Shown here: piece by piece, positions 25,517-34,104 of the stretch
Position numbering within the stretch: position 1 is the stretch's first letter
Layout: every line of letters starts with the position of its first letter
Source of the DNA: Hoylesella oralis ATCC 33269
GTDB taxonomy: Bacteria; Bacteroidota; Bacteroidia; Bacteroidales; Bacteroidaceae
DNA length: 64,000 bases
Assembly: GCF_000185145.2 (NCBI RefSeq)
Contig: NZ_GL833119.1
Span: forward strand, 682,001 to 746,000
Direction: 5' to 3'
Program-made: the position numbers and the translations under genes
Notes under the pieces: model-generated
Database searches by the model: none
The model's input: the letters and a program-made list of their open reading frames with translations, nothing else
Told to the model about the DNA's origin: nothing

Positions 25517-26698
25517 ATGAAAATTTCCAATTTCTTTTCTATTGTAGCCATCGTACTGGCCGCAATAACTGTAAGTTCTTGCAACAACCGTAAGTTTCAG
25601 GTGGACGGTACGATTACAGATGCCAAGGATTCTACGCTCTATTTTGAGAACATGAGTCTGAATGGTCCGGTAGTTGTAGACTCGATAAAACTCGATGCAG
25701 ACGGCACATTCCTATTTAAGAGCGATGCCGGAGAGGCGCCGGAATTCTATCGTTTGCGCATTGCAGACCAGATAATCAATGTATCTATCGACTCTACAGA
25801 GACAATTACCGTAAAAGCAGCTTATCCTTCGATGGCTTACCAGTATGAGATAAGCGGATCGGAAGACTGCTCCAAAATCAAAGAACTGGCACTATTGCAA
25901 ATGCGGTTGCAAGGACAAATCAACGCAATAGCACAAAATCCCGACCTTGGAGTAGATGCCATGAACGATAGTATAGACAGGGTAATGCAGGCATATAAGA
26001 CGAACGTGAAGATGAATTATATCTATAAAGAGCCGATGAAAGCCTATGCATACTTCGCATTGTTCCAAACTGTGAGGCTTGGAAATACCGTTTCGCTGAT
26101 ATTCAACCCGCGTAGTAGTGCGGAAGACATTAAGGCTTTTGCTGCCGTTGCTACCAGTTGGGACACGTATTATCCCGATGCAGAGCGCGGAAAGAACCTG
26201 CACAACATTGCCATAGAGGGCATGAAAGATGTACGCATTATACGTAATAAGATGGCACAGACGTTGGATGCTTCTAAAATAAATACCAGCGGTGTGCTCG
26301 ATATCGTACTGCAAGACAATAAAGGAGTTACCCGCAAGCTCACCGACCTGAAGGGAAAAGTGGTATTTCTCGACTTTCATCTGTTTTCGGGCGAGGGCTC
26401 TACCAAGCGTATCATGATGTTGCGCGACTTATACAACAAGTATCATGCAGCCGGATTTGAGATATATCAGGTGTCTATAGATCCCGATGAACATTTCTGG
26501 AAGACACAGACAGCAGCGCTGCCGTGGGTGAGCGTGCGCGATGAAAACGGAGTTAACAGCCGGTATCTTATAAGTTACAACGTACAACAGCTACCTACTT
26601 TCTATCTTCTTGGGCGCGATGGCGTGGTATATAAGCGCGATGTGCAGATCAAAGACATAGATGCCGATGTTAAGGCATTGCTCTCGCGAGGTGGCTAA
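25517..26698 (+). CDS. DUF4369 plus thioredoxin-fold lipoprotein lacking the CXXC motif
   Basis: A 393-residue lipoprotein (Cys22 in 'SSC'). Residues about 28-130 resemble DUF4369 ('VDGTITDAKDSTLYFENMSLNGPVVVDSI'). The C-terminal part (about 265-390) aligns by pattern with TlpA/ResA: 'LKGKVVFLDFHL', 'GFEIYQVSIDPD', 'LPTFYLLGRDGVV' (P360 is the cis-Pro position). In place of the active-site W-C-x-x-C this protein has F-S-G-E-G-S (290-295), so it cannot be a dithiol oxidoreductase. It may be a binding or chaperone-like derivative. It has its own promoter and stands between the GH27 gene and the DUF3160 operon. Confidence 0.82.
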   Translation: MKISNFFSIVAIVLAAITVSSCNNRKFQVDGTITDAKDSTLYFENMSLNGPVVVDSIKLDADGTFLFKSDAGEAPEFYRLRIADQIINVSIDSTETITVKAAYPSMAYQYEISGSEDCSKIKELALLQMRLQGQINAIAQNPDLGVDAMNDSIDRVMQAYKTNVKMNYIYKEPMKAYAYFALFQTVRLGNTVSLIFNPRSSAEDIKAFAAVATSWDTYYPDAERGKNLHNIAIEGMKDVRIIRNKMAQTLDASKINTSGVLDIVLQDNKGVTRKLTDLKGKVVFLDFHLFSGEGSTKRIMMLRDLYNKYHAAGFEIYQVSIDPDEHFWKTQTAALPWVSVRDENGVNSRYLISYNVQQLPTFYLLGRDGVVYKRDVQIKDIDADVKALLSRGG

Positions 26699-26812
26699 AA
26701 TAAGGATCTTTTTATGGCAAACGCAGTGTATGAACGAAACAGTCCGTGCGTTGCGTTTTCCTTTTTTGATAAAATATGGAAGATAGAGCACGGGTTTATT
26801 GTCTTTATTGCG

Positions 26813-26820
26813 TATATTTG
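26813..26820 (+). promoter_or_regulatory. -7 promoter element (TATATTTG) for the DUF3160-CapA operon
   Basis: Matches TAnnTTTG 59 bases before the ATG at 26879. No -33 at the usual distance, so support is modest. Confidence 0.45.
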
Positions 26821-26878
26821 TCGATGATATTCTATACATGTAAGCTCGATAAACAGATAGTTTAATTTGGAAAGAACT

Positions 26879-27373
26879 ATGTACCGCAAACGGTTACTGT
26901 CATTCATACCTCTTATTCTTATGGGAAGTACCTGCCATGCACAGCAGTTCCGTCTTGAGAAAAAGACCGACAGTTTGTACATACTCGTATTGACCACCGA
27001 TTCTACCCGTGATGAATGGCGCCTTCCATACCCCGTCTATCGGTTTTGTACGGGCGATGTAAACGGCGATGGCAGTACAGATGCTATAGTTGGAGTTGTC
27101 AAACGTACGCGTTTTTATAAAGATATGGGGCACCGATTGTTTATTTTTAAGAACAAACGAGGGTATGTTCGTCCGCTTTGGATGGGTTCTAAATTGGGCG
27201 GAATACTACAGGATTTTCGTTTTACAGATGGCAAAGTGCGCAGTTTGGAGGCCACTGCAGACGGCAAATATGTAGTGGCCGAGTACAGTTGGCTATCGTT
27301 CGGCCTGTCGTTCGAACGTTTCTTGTGTAAAGAAGTCGGGCGCAATAAAGCTATTAAAATATTTAATCGTTAA
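26879..27373 (+). CDS. Small secreted protein with FG-GAP/dockerin-like Asp loop
   Basis: Not a named family. The 164-residue protein has a signal peptide (residues 1-22, 'STCHAQQ'). It carries a calcium-loop-like 'GDVNGDGSTDAIVG' (residues 59-72), as in FG-GAP or dockerin repeats, and then short strands. Because only one such loop is present it is not a full propeller. The stop codon is 5 bases before the DUF3160 gene, so they share a transcript. The start at 26879 is preferred over an in-frame ATG at 26867, because it fits the signal peptide directly. Confidence 0.65.
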   Translation: MYRKRLLSFIPLILMGSTCHAQQFRLEKKTDSLYILVLTTDSTRDEWRLPYPVYRFCTGDVNGDGSTDAIVGVVKRTRFYKDMGHRLFIFKNKRGYVRPLWMGSKLGGILQDFRFTDGKVRSLEATADGKYVVAEYSWLSFGLSFERFLCKEVGRNKAIKIFNR

Positions 27374-27378
27374 GAACT

Positions 27379-29808
27379 ATGAGGAAATTTATTACCGTTA
27401 TCTTATTGCTCTTCGCGATATACAGCGTTTGGGCACAAAAGAAAAGTATTATCATTCCCGGTAATGGACATATCGATGTAGAGAAACTTAACAAGCCTAT
27501 TGATCTTAATATGGACTTGTCTAAGCTCACTCTGAGCGAGCTTCGTGTGCTACGTAATTCCTTTGCTGCACGGCAAGGTTATGTGTTTATGGAAGCCGAC
27601 CTGCGCAGTTTGTTCTCACAAACATCGTGGTACGACTCGTTGATGTGGAAACGTTTCGAGCCTAAAGACCGTGAAGTTTGGGGCTTTTTTGATAGAGAAG
27701 GAATTTATAACGAGGCTCCTATTCATTGTACAAAGGAAGAGTTGCAGTTTATTAATCGCATTCAAGAACGCGAAGATGAACTCGTTAGAAATGATGGTAA
27801 TATAAGAGAAGACGGTTCTGTGAATATGAGAAACCTGATAAACCCATATCAGGTGGAGCGTTTCGATCCTAAATTAAAGGCCGCTTTGGGCGAAAAAGGC
27901 TTCGCAATCGTACCGTCTAACGGGCTTCAGTTGTTCCATGTGTACGAGAAGAACGACTATAGTAACTTCCCAAGTTTTGTAACTACCGATCTTTATTTAC
28001 AGCTTTTCCATCTTTATTTCGACTCAGTGCTACGCGAGATCGAGGAAGACAAATTCCATGATATGCTCATGCAATTGAGTCGGGATATGTATCGATATTT
28101 TTCGATTATGGCAAACGATAGGTCTACTCCGTCTGTTTTAGTAGATAATGCGGCATGGTGTCAGGCGTATTTCGGTGTATCTGTCGGTCTTCTTTCGGGC
28201 AAATTGCCCGATGGTTTGAAAGGAACGTACAAGAAAGAATGTACCGATGAAATGGGTAAAATTATGAAATCGGAAAACAATTTTTCCGATCTGTTGGAGT
28301 TCCATGATGTGTATTTCAATTATAGCCTGTTCTGTCCACGTGGACATTATACCCGTTCAGAGCTGTTAAAACGCTATTTTCGGGCTATGATGTGGCTGCA
28401 AACCGCGCCTTTCGGTACCGATAAGCCCGAACAGCTGCAGCGGGCAGTGATGATTGCCCATGCTATTGGCGCTAATCCTTCTATGTTCAAAGCCTATAAC
28501 AATATCTTCGAACCGATGACATTTTTAATGGGTAAGCCTGATAATGTGACGATTTTGCAGGTGTATGATGCGTATAAAAAGCAGGAAAAGCCGTTGGATG
28601 AATTCTTTAAGAACCAAGAATTGATGACTGATTTGCGCAGTGAAATCGAGGAAATTGCACGAAGTCAGACACGTATCAAGCCCAAATTCGAACGCACGAG
28701 CGCTTGTAAAATCAACCTGATGCCGCAACGTTATCAGCCTGATGCCGAGGTATTGCAGGAGATGGTCGACTATGAAAGTCCGGTAACCAAGCGAGATACG
28801 CCCAAAGGATTGGATGTTATGGCAGCTATGGGCAGCATCGAAGCCGAACGGATATTACTTGAAGAATTGAAAGAGGGCGAGAATTGGAGCGGTTATAAGC
28901 CAATGCTTCAGAAAATGAAAGCACAGATGAAAGAGATAGATTGGTCTGAAACCGTTTCCACAAAATGGTTGGATGCGTTAAAAACCATGAATGATACGGT
29001 GTCAGACCATCGACTTCCTTATTTTATGCTCACTTCCCAATGGAAGAAAAAAGAGCTCAACACGGCTTTGGCATCATGGGCAGAGCTGAAACATGATGCC
29101 ATTCTCTACGCTAAACAGCCGATGGGAGCCGAATGTGGAGGAGGTGGACTGCCTGAACCTATAGTACATGGTTATGTTGAACCCAACATTAAGTTCTGGA
29201 AGAAGGCCGTAGCGTTGGTGAACAATATGGAAGAAATCTTGACCAAATATGGATTGTTGACCGATAAGGCTATGGCTACTACGGAGCAAATTATAGACCA
29301 TACCGAGTTTCTTTTACGCATCAGTAAGAAAGAGTTATCGTCTGATATGCTGTCGGAACAGGAATATAAGCAGATTGAAATCATCGGTTCTACTTTCGAG
29401 AATATCTCTTTAGACCTCGTACGTGATAAAGATCAGATGCTTGTGGGATGGGATGATATTCAAGGAACGGATAAATCGATTGCCGTAGTTGCCGATGTAT
29501 ATACAGCAAATGCCGTTAATAACCCGCCTGAAAAGCACTCTATTCTTTACGAGGCAGTGGGTCCGGTAGACGAAATCTATGTGGTTGTGGAGGTTAACAA
29601 TCGTCTTTATCTGACACGCGGAGCCGTTTTTTCGTACCGAGAGTTTAAGCAATCGACCGATGAACAGCGCCTAACGGACGAAGAGTGGCAGCAAAAACTC
29701 AAGACAAACCCGCGTAAGGGTGTGCCTACATGGATGAAAGAGGTTGTTATTCCGCTCGAAATACCGGTAGAAGATAACGATCGTGTCTTTTACGGTTCAG
29801 GCTGCTAA
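27379..29808 (+). CDS. YARHG-domain DUF3160 protein, secreted
   Basis: An 809-residue protein with signal peptide ending 'YSVWAQ' (residue 20). Residues about 57-88 are a YARHG-type module ('LRNSFAARQGYVFMEADL' to 'WYDSL'). The remainder matches the DUF3160 layout, with 'YSNFPSFVTTDLYLQLFHLYFD' near residue 195 and 'GAECGGGGLPEPIVHGYVEPN' near residue 585. DUF3160 has no known activity, and I see no catalytic motif I can name. It lies 5 bases after the Asp-loop protein gene and its stop codon overlaps the next start (TAATG), so it is the middle gene of a three-gene operon. Extracytoplasmic location is inferred from the signal peptide. Confidence 0.85.
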   Translation: MRKFITVILLLFAIYSVWAQKKSIIIPGNGHIDVEKLNKPIDLNMDLSKLTLSELRVLRNSFAARQGYVFMEADLRSLFSQTSWYDSLMWKRFEPKDREVWGFFDREGIYNEAPIHCTKEELQFINRIQEREDELVRNDGNIREDGSVNMRNLINPYQVERFDPKLKAALGEKGFAIVPSNGLQLFHVYEKNDYSNFPSFVTTDLYLQLFHLYFDSVLREIEEDKFHDMLMQLSRDMYRYFSIMANDRSTPSVLVDNAAWCQAYFGVSVGLLSGKLPDGLKGTYKKECTDEMGKIMKSENNFSDLLEFHDVYFNYSLFCPRGHYTRSELLKRYFRAMMWLQTAPFGTDKPEQLQRAVMIAHAIGANPSMFKAYNNIFEPMTFLMGKPDNVTILQVYDAYKKQEKPLDEFFKNQELMTDLRSEIEEIARSQTRIKPKFERTSACKINLMPQRYQPDAEVLQEMVDYESPVTKRDTPKGLDVMAAMGSIEAERILLEELKEGENWSGYKPMLQKMKAQMKEIDWSETVSTKWLDALKTMNDTVSDHRLPYFMLTSQWKKKELNTALASWAELKHDAILYAKQPMGAECGGGGLPEPIVHGYVEPNIKFWKKAVALVNNMEEILTKYGLLTDKAMATTEQIIDHTEFLLRISKKELSSDMLSEQEYKQIEIIGSTFENISLDLVRDKDQMLVGWDDIQGTDKSIAVVADVYTANAVNNPPEKHSILYEAVGPVDEIYVVVEVNNRLYLTRGAVFSYREFKQSTDEQRLTDEEWQQKLKTNPRKGVPTWMKEVVIPLEIPVEDNDRVFYGSGC

Positions 29809-30788
29809 TGGTCCCGAGTGATACAAAAACTACCGATGAAATCGTGAAAAAATACGATCACAGAAAGCATACGGTCTTCATGCGTTTTGCAACTATGATA
29901 GCTGCATGTATTGTTTGTATGACGAAGGTATCGGCAATGGATACGCTGACTGTAATCTTTACAGGCGATATTTTGCTCGACAGAGGTGTTAGAAAGCACA
30001 TAGAATGGGGCGGAACCGGCCGTCTGTTCTCGAAAGGTGTAGACTCCGTGCTCCGTAGTTCCGACATTGTGGTGGGTAATCTCGAATGTCCGGCGACGGA
30101 AATCGTGGCACCTGTTTACAAAAGGTTTATCTTCCGTGCCGAACCGAAGTGGCTCCAACTGCTTCGTCAGCATGGTTTCACACACCTGAACCTTGCGAAT
30201 AACCACAGTATAGACCAAGGACGACGCGGCTTAATGGACACTTGGCGGAATATTGTGCGCGAGGGAATGGTGCCGATCGGTGCGGGTAAGAACATGAGAG
30301 AGGCTTCTCAACCGGTATGTATCGCGATGAAACCGCGAAAAATCTATGTTTTGGCATCGTTAAGGCTGCCGCTCGAGAACTACGCATACCTGCCCGACCG
30401 CCCCTGTGTGAGTCAAGAAAACATAGATACCCTACTGTCTCGTATCGCCGGTTTGAAGAAACAAGAACCCGATTGTTATATTATAGTAAGCCTGCATTGG
30501 GGGATCGAGCATACCACTTCCCCCACTTTACAGCAAAAGATAGATGCCCGACGCATCATAGATGCCGGTGCCGACTGCATGATATGCCACCATACACACA
30601 CCTTACAGACTATAGAAATCTATAAGAACCATGCGATTTATTACAGCATAGGTAACTTCATATTCGACCAAAACAAACCGCTGAACGTTGCTGCATGTAT
30701 GGTGAAACTGAAAATAAGCAAGCACTCGGCACAGTTGGAAACCATTCCCGTCAAGTCGGGGTTATGCGTAAAACTGGCTAAGGAATAA
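29808..30788 (+). CDS. CapA-family putative metallophosphatase
   Basis: The 326-residue protein has the CapA (poly-gamma-glutamate synthesis/capsule) fold: 'IFTGDILLDRG' (50-60), 'GNLECPAT', 'LNLANNHSIDQG', 'VSLHWGIE' and 'MICHHTHTLQ', which supply the Asp, Asn and His ligands of a metallophosphatase-like site. In Bacteroidota such proteins are often not linked to poly-glutamate, so the substrate is unknown. The start ATG at 29808 overlaps the DUF3160 stop codon (TAATG). A second ATG at 29880 would put the hydrophobic segment 'FATMIAACIVCMTKVSA' right at the N-terminus as a signal peptide and is a real alternative. The 3' end overlaps the convergent PI-PLC gene by 11 bases. Confidence 0.85.
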   Translation: MVPSDTKTTDEIVKKYDHRKHTVFMRFATMIAACIVCMTKVSAMDTLTVIFTGDILLDRGVRKHIEWGGTGRLFSKGVDSVLRSSDIVVGNLECPATEIVAPVYKRFIFRAEPKWLQLLRQHGFTHLNLANNHSIDQGRRGLMDTWRNIVREGMVPIGAGKNMREASQPVCIAMKPRKIYVLASLRLPLENYAYLPDRPCVSQENIDTLLSRIAGLKKQEPDCYIIVSLHWGIEHTTSPTLQQKIDARRIIDAGADCMICHHTHTLQTIEIYKNHAIYYSIGNFIFDQNKPLNVAACMVKLKISKHSAQLETIPVKSGLCVKLAKE

Positions 30789-32037
30789 CAACTTTCTTGA
30801 TTGCTCCGGCAGCATGTATGATATATATGCCCTTGCGATTGATCTTAACCGTGTTTATTCCGCTTGCAACAGTGGTGCCATCGGTAGCGTAGACAACAAT
30901 TTTACCATTCGCAGAGATCAAACCTTCCGATGAAACCGTGATATTTTGATTGGGATATGCCAATTCTTCGATCCCGTTCATTACGGCTTCCATCATCTTA
31001 GAACGGAAATTATTTTCAATTAAGGTATTAATAACACTTAATCCAGACACTTTGTATTTGCCCGATACATCGACGCCTGCGTAGTCTATCATTACCATTC
31101 CGGCGGGTCCGGTGTGGTTTCCATCGGCGAAATAATCAATCACTGTTTTATTTGTAACCGATGCATTGTGGCGATATCCATCGGATAAAGAGACGGCATT
31201 TCCAAATATATTCTGCACAAGCGAATAGCCTGATGTGTGATTGATTACCCATGGAGCCTGCTTTCCGTTATCTGTATTGCGAGCAGTAGAGAAGTCGAGC
31301 ATCGTTATAATGGCTTGCACCTTGGTTTCCAACGCACCGTTTGCGGAGGTGTCATAAAAGTCTTGCACATAAAGAGAGCCCGAAGACGACGGTCCGGAGA
31401 TACTTGCTCTGCCCTGACTCGGGAAGTCTGCCGCATGACTCCAGCCCCTAACGTAACCTCCGATGGGCACTGAATTATACATATCGCGGCTCAATACGAG
31501 GATTTTTCCGCGCAGATTGCCCACGGTGAGGTCAGGTTTATAGTCGGCAAACAGCCCTTTATAGGCATCGGAAGTAAGAATTTCTCTCATCATATTGCCC
31601 CATTGGGGATGATTTTTGTCGGCATCGTTTTCGTGACGCATAATAACAATAGCAAATTCCGTGGGGTTCTTTGCAAGTTTCTCGCGCAAAATATCGATGG
31701 CATCGGTAAATTTTATTTTCGTTTGCATGATGCCATGAAAGATATGCAAGCCCTTAATTCTGCCGAAACGTGTATGTACTGCCGGTCGAAGATCGAATGC
31801 CCGAACGCCGCAGTCCCATTGTTCGGCGAGCGTTTTGTCCTGTGTTAAGGCACATAGGTTGCCCAAAAGTGCAACGAGGGGGGTAAACCCTTCGCCGGTA
31901 GAAGCATCATGTGTGCCCGGTATGGATAACTGCGACACGTATGTATTGTCGCTAATGCGTGCCAACCAATTATCTGCAAGCAGATTGTGAGAACTTATCA
32001 GGCACGCGATAAGAACGGTACAGAGTTTTCGAGTCAT
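30778..32037 (-). CDS. Phosphatidylinositol-specific phospholipase C-like protein with T9SS-like tail
   Basis: A 419-residue secreted protein. Signal peptide is residues about 1-21. The PI-PLC X domain has 'SIPGTHDAST' (H43), 'CGVRAFDLR' (76-84), and 'LHIFHG' (H98/H101), i.e. the two catalytic histidines. Such enzymes cleave phosphodiester head groups of inositol phospholipids or GPI anchors. After about residue 345 there is a C-terminal domain with 'GKIVVYATDGTTVASGINTV' and 'NRKGIYIIHAAGAIKKVVIP', similar to type IX sorting domains. The gene is 53 bases downstream of the esterase on the same strand, so a shared transcript is likely. Confidence 0.88.
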   Translation of the reverse strand: MTRKLCTVLIACLISSHNLLADNWLARISDNTYVSQLSIPGTHDASTGEGFTPLVALLGNLCALTQDKTLAEQWDCGVRAFDLRPAVHTRFGRIKGLHIFHGIMQTKIKFTDAIDILREKLAKNPTEFAIVIMRHENDADKNHPQWGNMMREILTSDAYKGLFADYKPDLTVGNLRGKILVLSRDMYNSVPIGGYVRGWSHAADFPSQGRASISGPSSSGSLYVQDFYDTSANGALETKVQAIITMLDFSTARNTDNGKQAPWVINHTSGYSLVQNIFGNAVSLSDGYRHNASVTNKTVIDYFADGNHTGPAGMVMIDYAGVDVSGKYKVSGLSVINTLIENNFRSKMMEAVMNGIEELAYPNQNITVSSEGLISANGKIVVYATDGTTVASGINTVKINRKGIYIIHAAGAIKKVVIP

Positions 32038-32090
32038 AGAGTTTATTACTTTTGTTTATGTTTTGATAGATTATAGTTCTTACGTCTTTG

Positions 32091-32915
32091 TCAGAAACTT
32101 TGCAGCCATGATTTCAGTTCAAGTAGCATTTCGATGTGATACTTGAACGAGCTATTCATGCCGTATCCATGTCCACCGGAGGGATACACATGCAGCGACG
32201 CCGGTACATCGTGCTTGTAAAGCTCCATATAATAGTTTACACCGTTGGCAGGTTGCACTACATGATCATCGTCTGATAGAACTATGAAAGCTCTCGGAGT
32301 GCTACGTGTCACCTGCATGTCGTTGCTATAGTTGCGTTCATCCTTCTTTTGGGCCTCTTTTCCGAGCAACTTGTCGTGCGATCCCTGATGTGTAAAGCCC
32401 GGCTGCATGGTAATTACCGGATAAAAAAGCACCTGAAAATTGGGCTTTGCATCGCCTGTACTGTGGGTAGCTATGGTAGATGCGAGGTGTCCGCCGGCAG
32501 AAAATCCCATGATACCGATATCGTTTGCATTGATATGCCATGCGGCTGCGTTTCTTCTTACTAATTTAATGGCTTGTTCGGCATCGCTGACAGGAGCCAT
32601 AGGTATGCCATGCGGCAGCCGATACTTGAGCACTATTGCGGCTATTCCCATATTATTAAAGAACGAAGACCAATCGGTTCCTTCGTGTATCATGGCAAGA
32701 CCTTCGTATCCTCCGCCCGGGCAAATGACTATAGCGCGCCCTGTCGACTTCTTTACATCGGGCAAGAACACTTTCACTTTAGCCGTATCGGCACCGAAAC
32801 CTGTATCGTATGGGGCTTTTCCGCTCCATAAATTCAGTTCGAAAGTATTCTGTGCACCGGCGGTAAGCGCCAGCGTCAATAAGCTAAGAATAGTAAATGG
32901 TCTTGATAATTTCAT
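32091..32915 (-). CDS. Secreted alpha/beta hydrolase (acetyl-xylan/feruloyl esterase-like)
   Basis: A 274-residue protein with signal peptide (1-21). Alpha/beta fold features are the oxyanion segment 'CPGGGYEGLA' (65-74), nucleophile elbow 'GFSAGGHLA' (S139), acid in 'LSDDDHVV' (D215-D217) and H249 in 'GGHGYG'. It is similar to the BD-FAE/acetyl-esterase group that deacetylates plant or host glycans, although some members are peptidases. It precedes the PI-PLC gene with a 53-base gap. Its promoter lies in the repeated 74-base module at 32952-33025. Confidence 0.87.
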   Translation of the reverse strand: MKLSRPFTILSLLTLALTAGAQNTFELNLWSGKAPYDTGFGADTAKVKVFLPDVKKSTGRAIVICPGGGYEGLAMIHEGTDWSSFFNNMGIAAIVLKYRLPHGIPMAPVSDAEQAIKLVRRNAAAWHINANDIGIMGFSAGGHLASTIATHSTGDAKPNFQVLFYPVITMQPGFTHQGSHDKLLGKEAQKKDERNYSNDMQVTRSTPRAFIVLSDDDHVVQPANGVNYYMELYKHDVPASLHVYPSGGHGYGMNSSFKYHIEMLLELKSWLQSF

Positions 32916-32951
32916 GTCGATATTTTGATTGTTTATTGGTTATTTTAATAA

Positions 32952-33025
32952 CAAAGACAGTACAAACCGAACACAAAGAAGCCAGCTTCTATTTGTTGAG
33001 GTGCGGTTTATTTCATGCAAAGATA
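32952..33025 (-). repeat. Copy A of a 74-base promoter-bearing repeat
   Basis: Same length as 44345-44418 and about 56 of 74 positions identical by hand count (76%). It begins and ends with a -7-like element on the minus strand (CAAAGACA and CAAAGATA). Both copies sit just upstream of minus-strand genes for exported proteins. Confidence 0.6.
33018..33025 (-). promoter_or_regulatory. -7 promoter element (TATCTTTG) for the esterase/PI-PLC genes
   Basis: Minus-strand TATCTTTG about 100 bases upstream of the ATG at 32915; it forms one end of repeat copy A. Confidence 0.55.
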
Positions 33026-33354
33026 CATTATTTTTTGTATATTCGAATAAAAAGTTGTTTTTCTTTGTGCAAAATGTTGGGAGAAGACCAGCTTGTTTGA
33101 TAAGTTAAAGCAAGTTTTTTGTTCCTTTCTTGTTGTGAGATATGTTCAATGGAGTTTTGGCACAACCAAAATACATCGTATGTGTATCTTCGATAAACAG
33201 TACTTCTGTCTTGTTTACATATACCTCCTGATTTGCTTACAATATCAGTCTGTTGTCTCATTTTATCCGGCTTTTATTTCTTATACTTTTATTTAATTTC
33301 AACTTAATTGTATGATTATTTTAAATTATTGTACTTTTTTACGATAATTTGCAC

Positions 33355-33362
33355 TATCTTTG
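33355..33362 (+). promoter_or_regulatory. -7 promoter element (TATCTTTG) for the NUDIX gene
   Basis: Exact -7 match 24 bases before the ATG at 33387. A TTG at 33329-33331 could be the -33 element with a long spacer. Confidence 0.6.
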
Positions 33363-33386
33363 TCATCATAAAAGTGAATACTTGTT

Positions 33387-33911
33387 ATGCATTTATTGGA
33401 GAAATTTAAGTATTGTCCGGTATGTGGAAGCCATCATTTCAATGCCTCTACCGAGAAAAGCAAGAAGTGTGATAACTGCGGTTTTGAGTTCTTTCTTAAT
33501 CCAAGTGCTGCATGTGCGGCCTTTATATTGAACGGTAAGGGGGAACTTCTTGTAGAACTACGGAAGAATGAGCCTGCAAAAGGTACGTATGATCTGCCCG
33601 GTGGTTTTGCCGATGTGGGCGAAACAAGCGAGGAAAACATAAGAAGAGAGGTGGAAGAAGAGACTGGTCTTGAGGTTACAAGTACGAAGTATCTGTTCAG
33701 TTTGCCCAATAAATACCGCTATAGCGAGATAGATATTCCTACACTCGATATGTTTTATCTCTGCGAGGTGACCGATACGTCGAAACTAAAGGCTGCCGAC
33801 GATGCCGCTGAATGTATGTGGATGAAGCTCGAAGATATCCATCCGGAGCAATTCGGACTGCGCTCTGTGCGCCAAGGACTGTATCAGTTCTTGGAATACA
33901 TGAAGAAATAA
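33387..33911 (+). CDS. NUDIX hydrolase with N-terminal zinc ribbon
   Basis: A 174-residue cytosolic pyrophosphohydrolase. Cys10, Cys13, Cys28 and Cys31 form a zinc ribbon ('CPVCGSHHF', 'CDNCGFEF'). The NUDIX box spans residues 73-95: 'GFADVGETSEENIRREVEEE', then TGLEV, with the expected Gly, Glu and REVEEETG residues. NUDIX enzymes hydrolyse nucleoside diphosphates linked to another group; substrate cannot be fixed from sequence. The zinc ribbon is NudC-like in placement, but the protein is shorter than NudC. Convergent with recO. No partner genes. Confidence 0.9.
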   Translation: MHLLEKFKYCPVCGSHHFNASTEKSKKCDNCGFEFFLNPSAACAAFILNGKGELLVELRKNEPAKGTYDLPGGFADVGETSEENIRREVEEETGLEVTSTKYLFSLPNKYRYSEIDIPTLDMFYLCEVTDTSKLKAADDAAECMWMKLEDIHPEQFGLRSVRQGLYQFLEYMKK

Positions 33912-34104
33912 ATTCTGCCACTCTGCAGAGAAAAACGCCATAAAAACACCGTTTGTCGAAATTCTGTGTCGTTTGTAAAACCCGAATTTCGGTAGAATAC
34001 TTGCCAATATCAACAAACCGAAAAGCAAGCATACTTATAAAGGTGTGAAATATAGGGTAAGGGTATGGCACTGACAATACCCTTCCCGTCATGCTATCAC
34101 GGTA

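Larger units (their letters stand above)
32916..33386. other. 471-base divergent spacer with promoters and repeat copy
   Basis: Holds the 74-base repeated module (32952-33025), the minus-strand -7 element at 33018-33025 and the NUDIX promoter at 33355-33362. The remaining AT-rich part shows no convincing gene. Confidence 0.5.

Noticed and set aside
33093..33296. 67-codon frame in the spacer before the NUDIX gene
   Set aside because: AT-rich, hydrophobic by composition, no promoter or recognisable motif.
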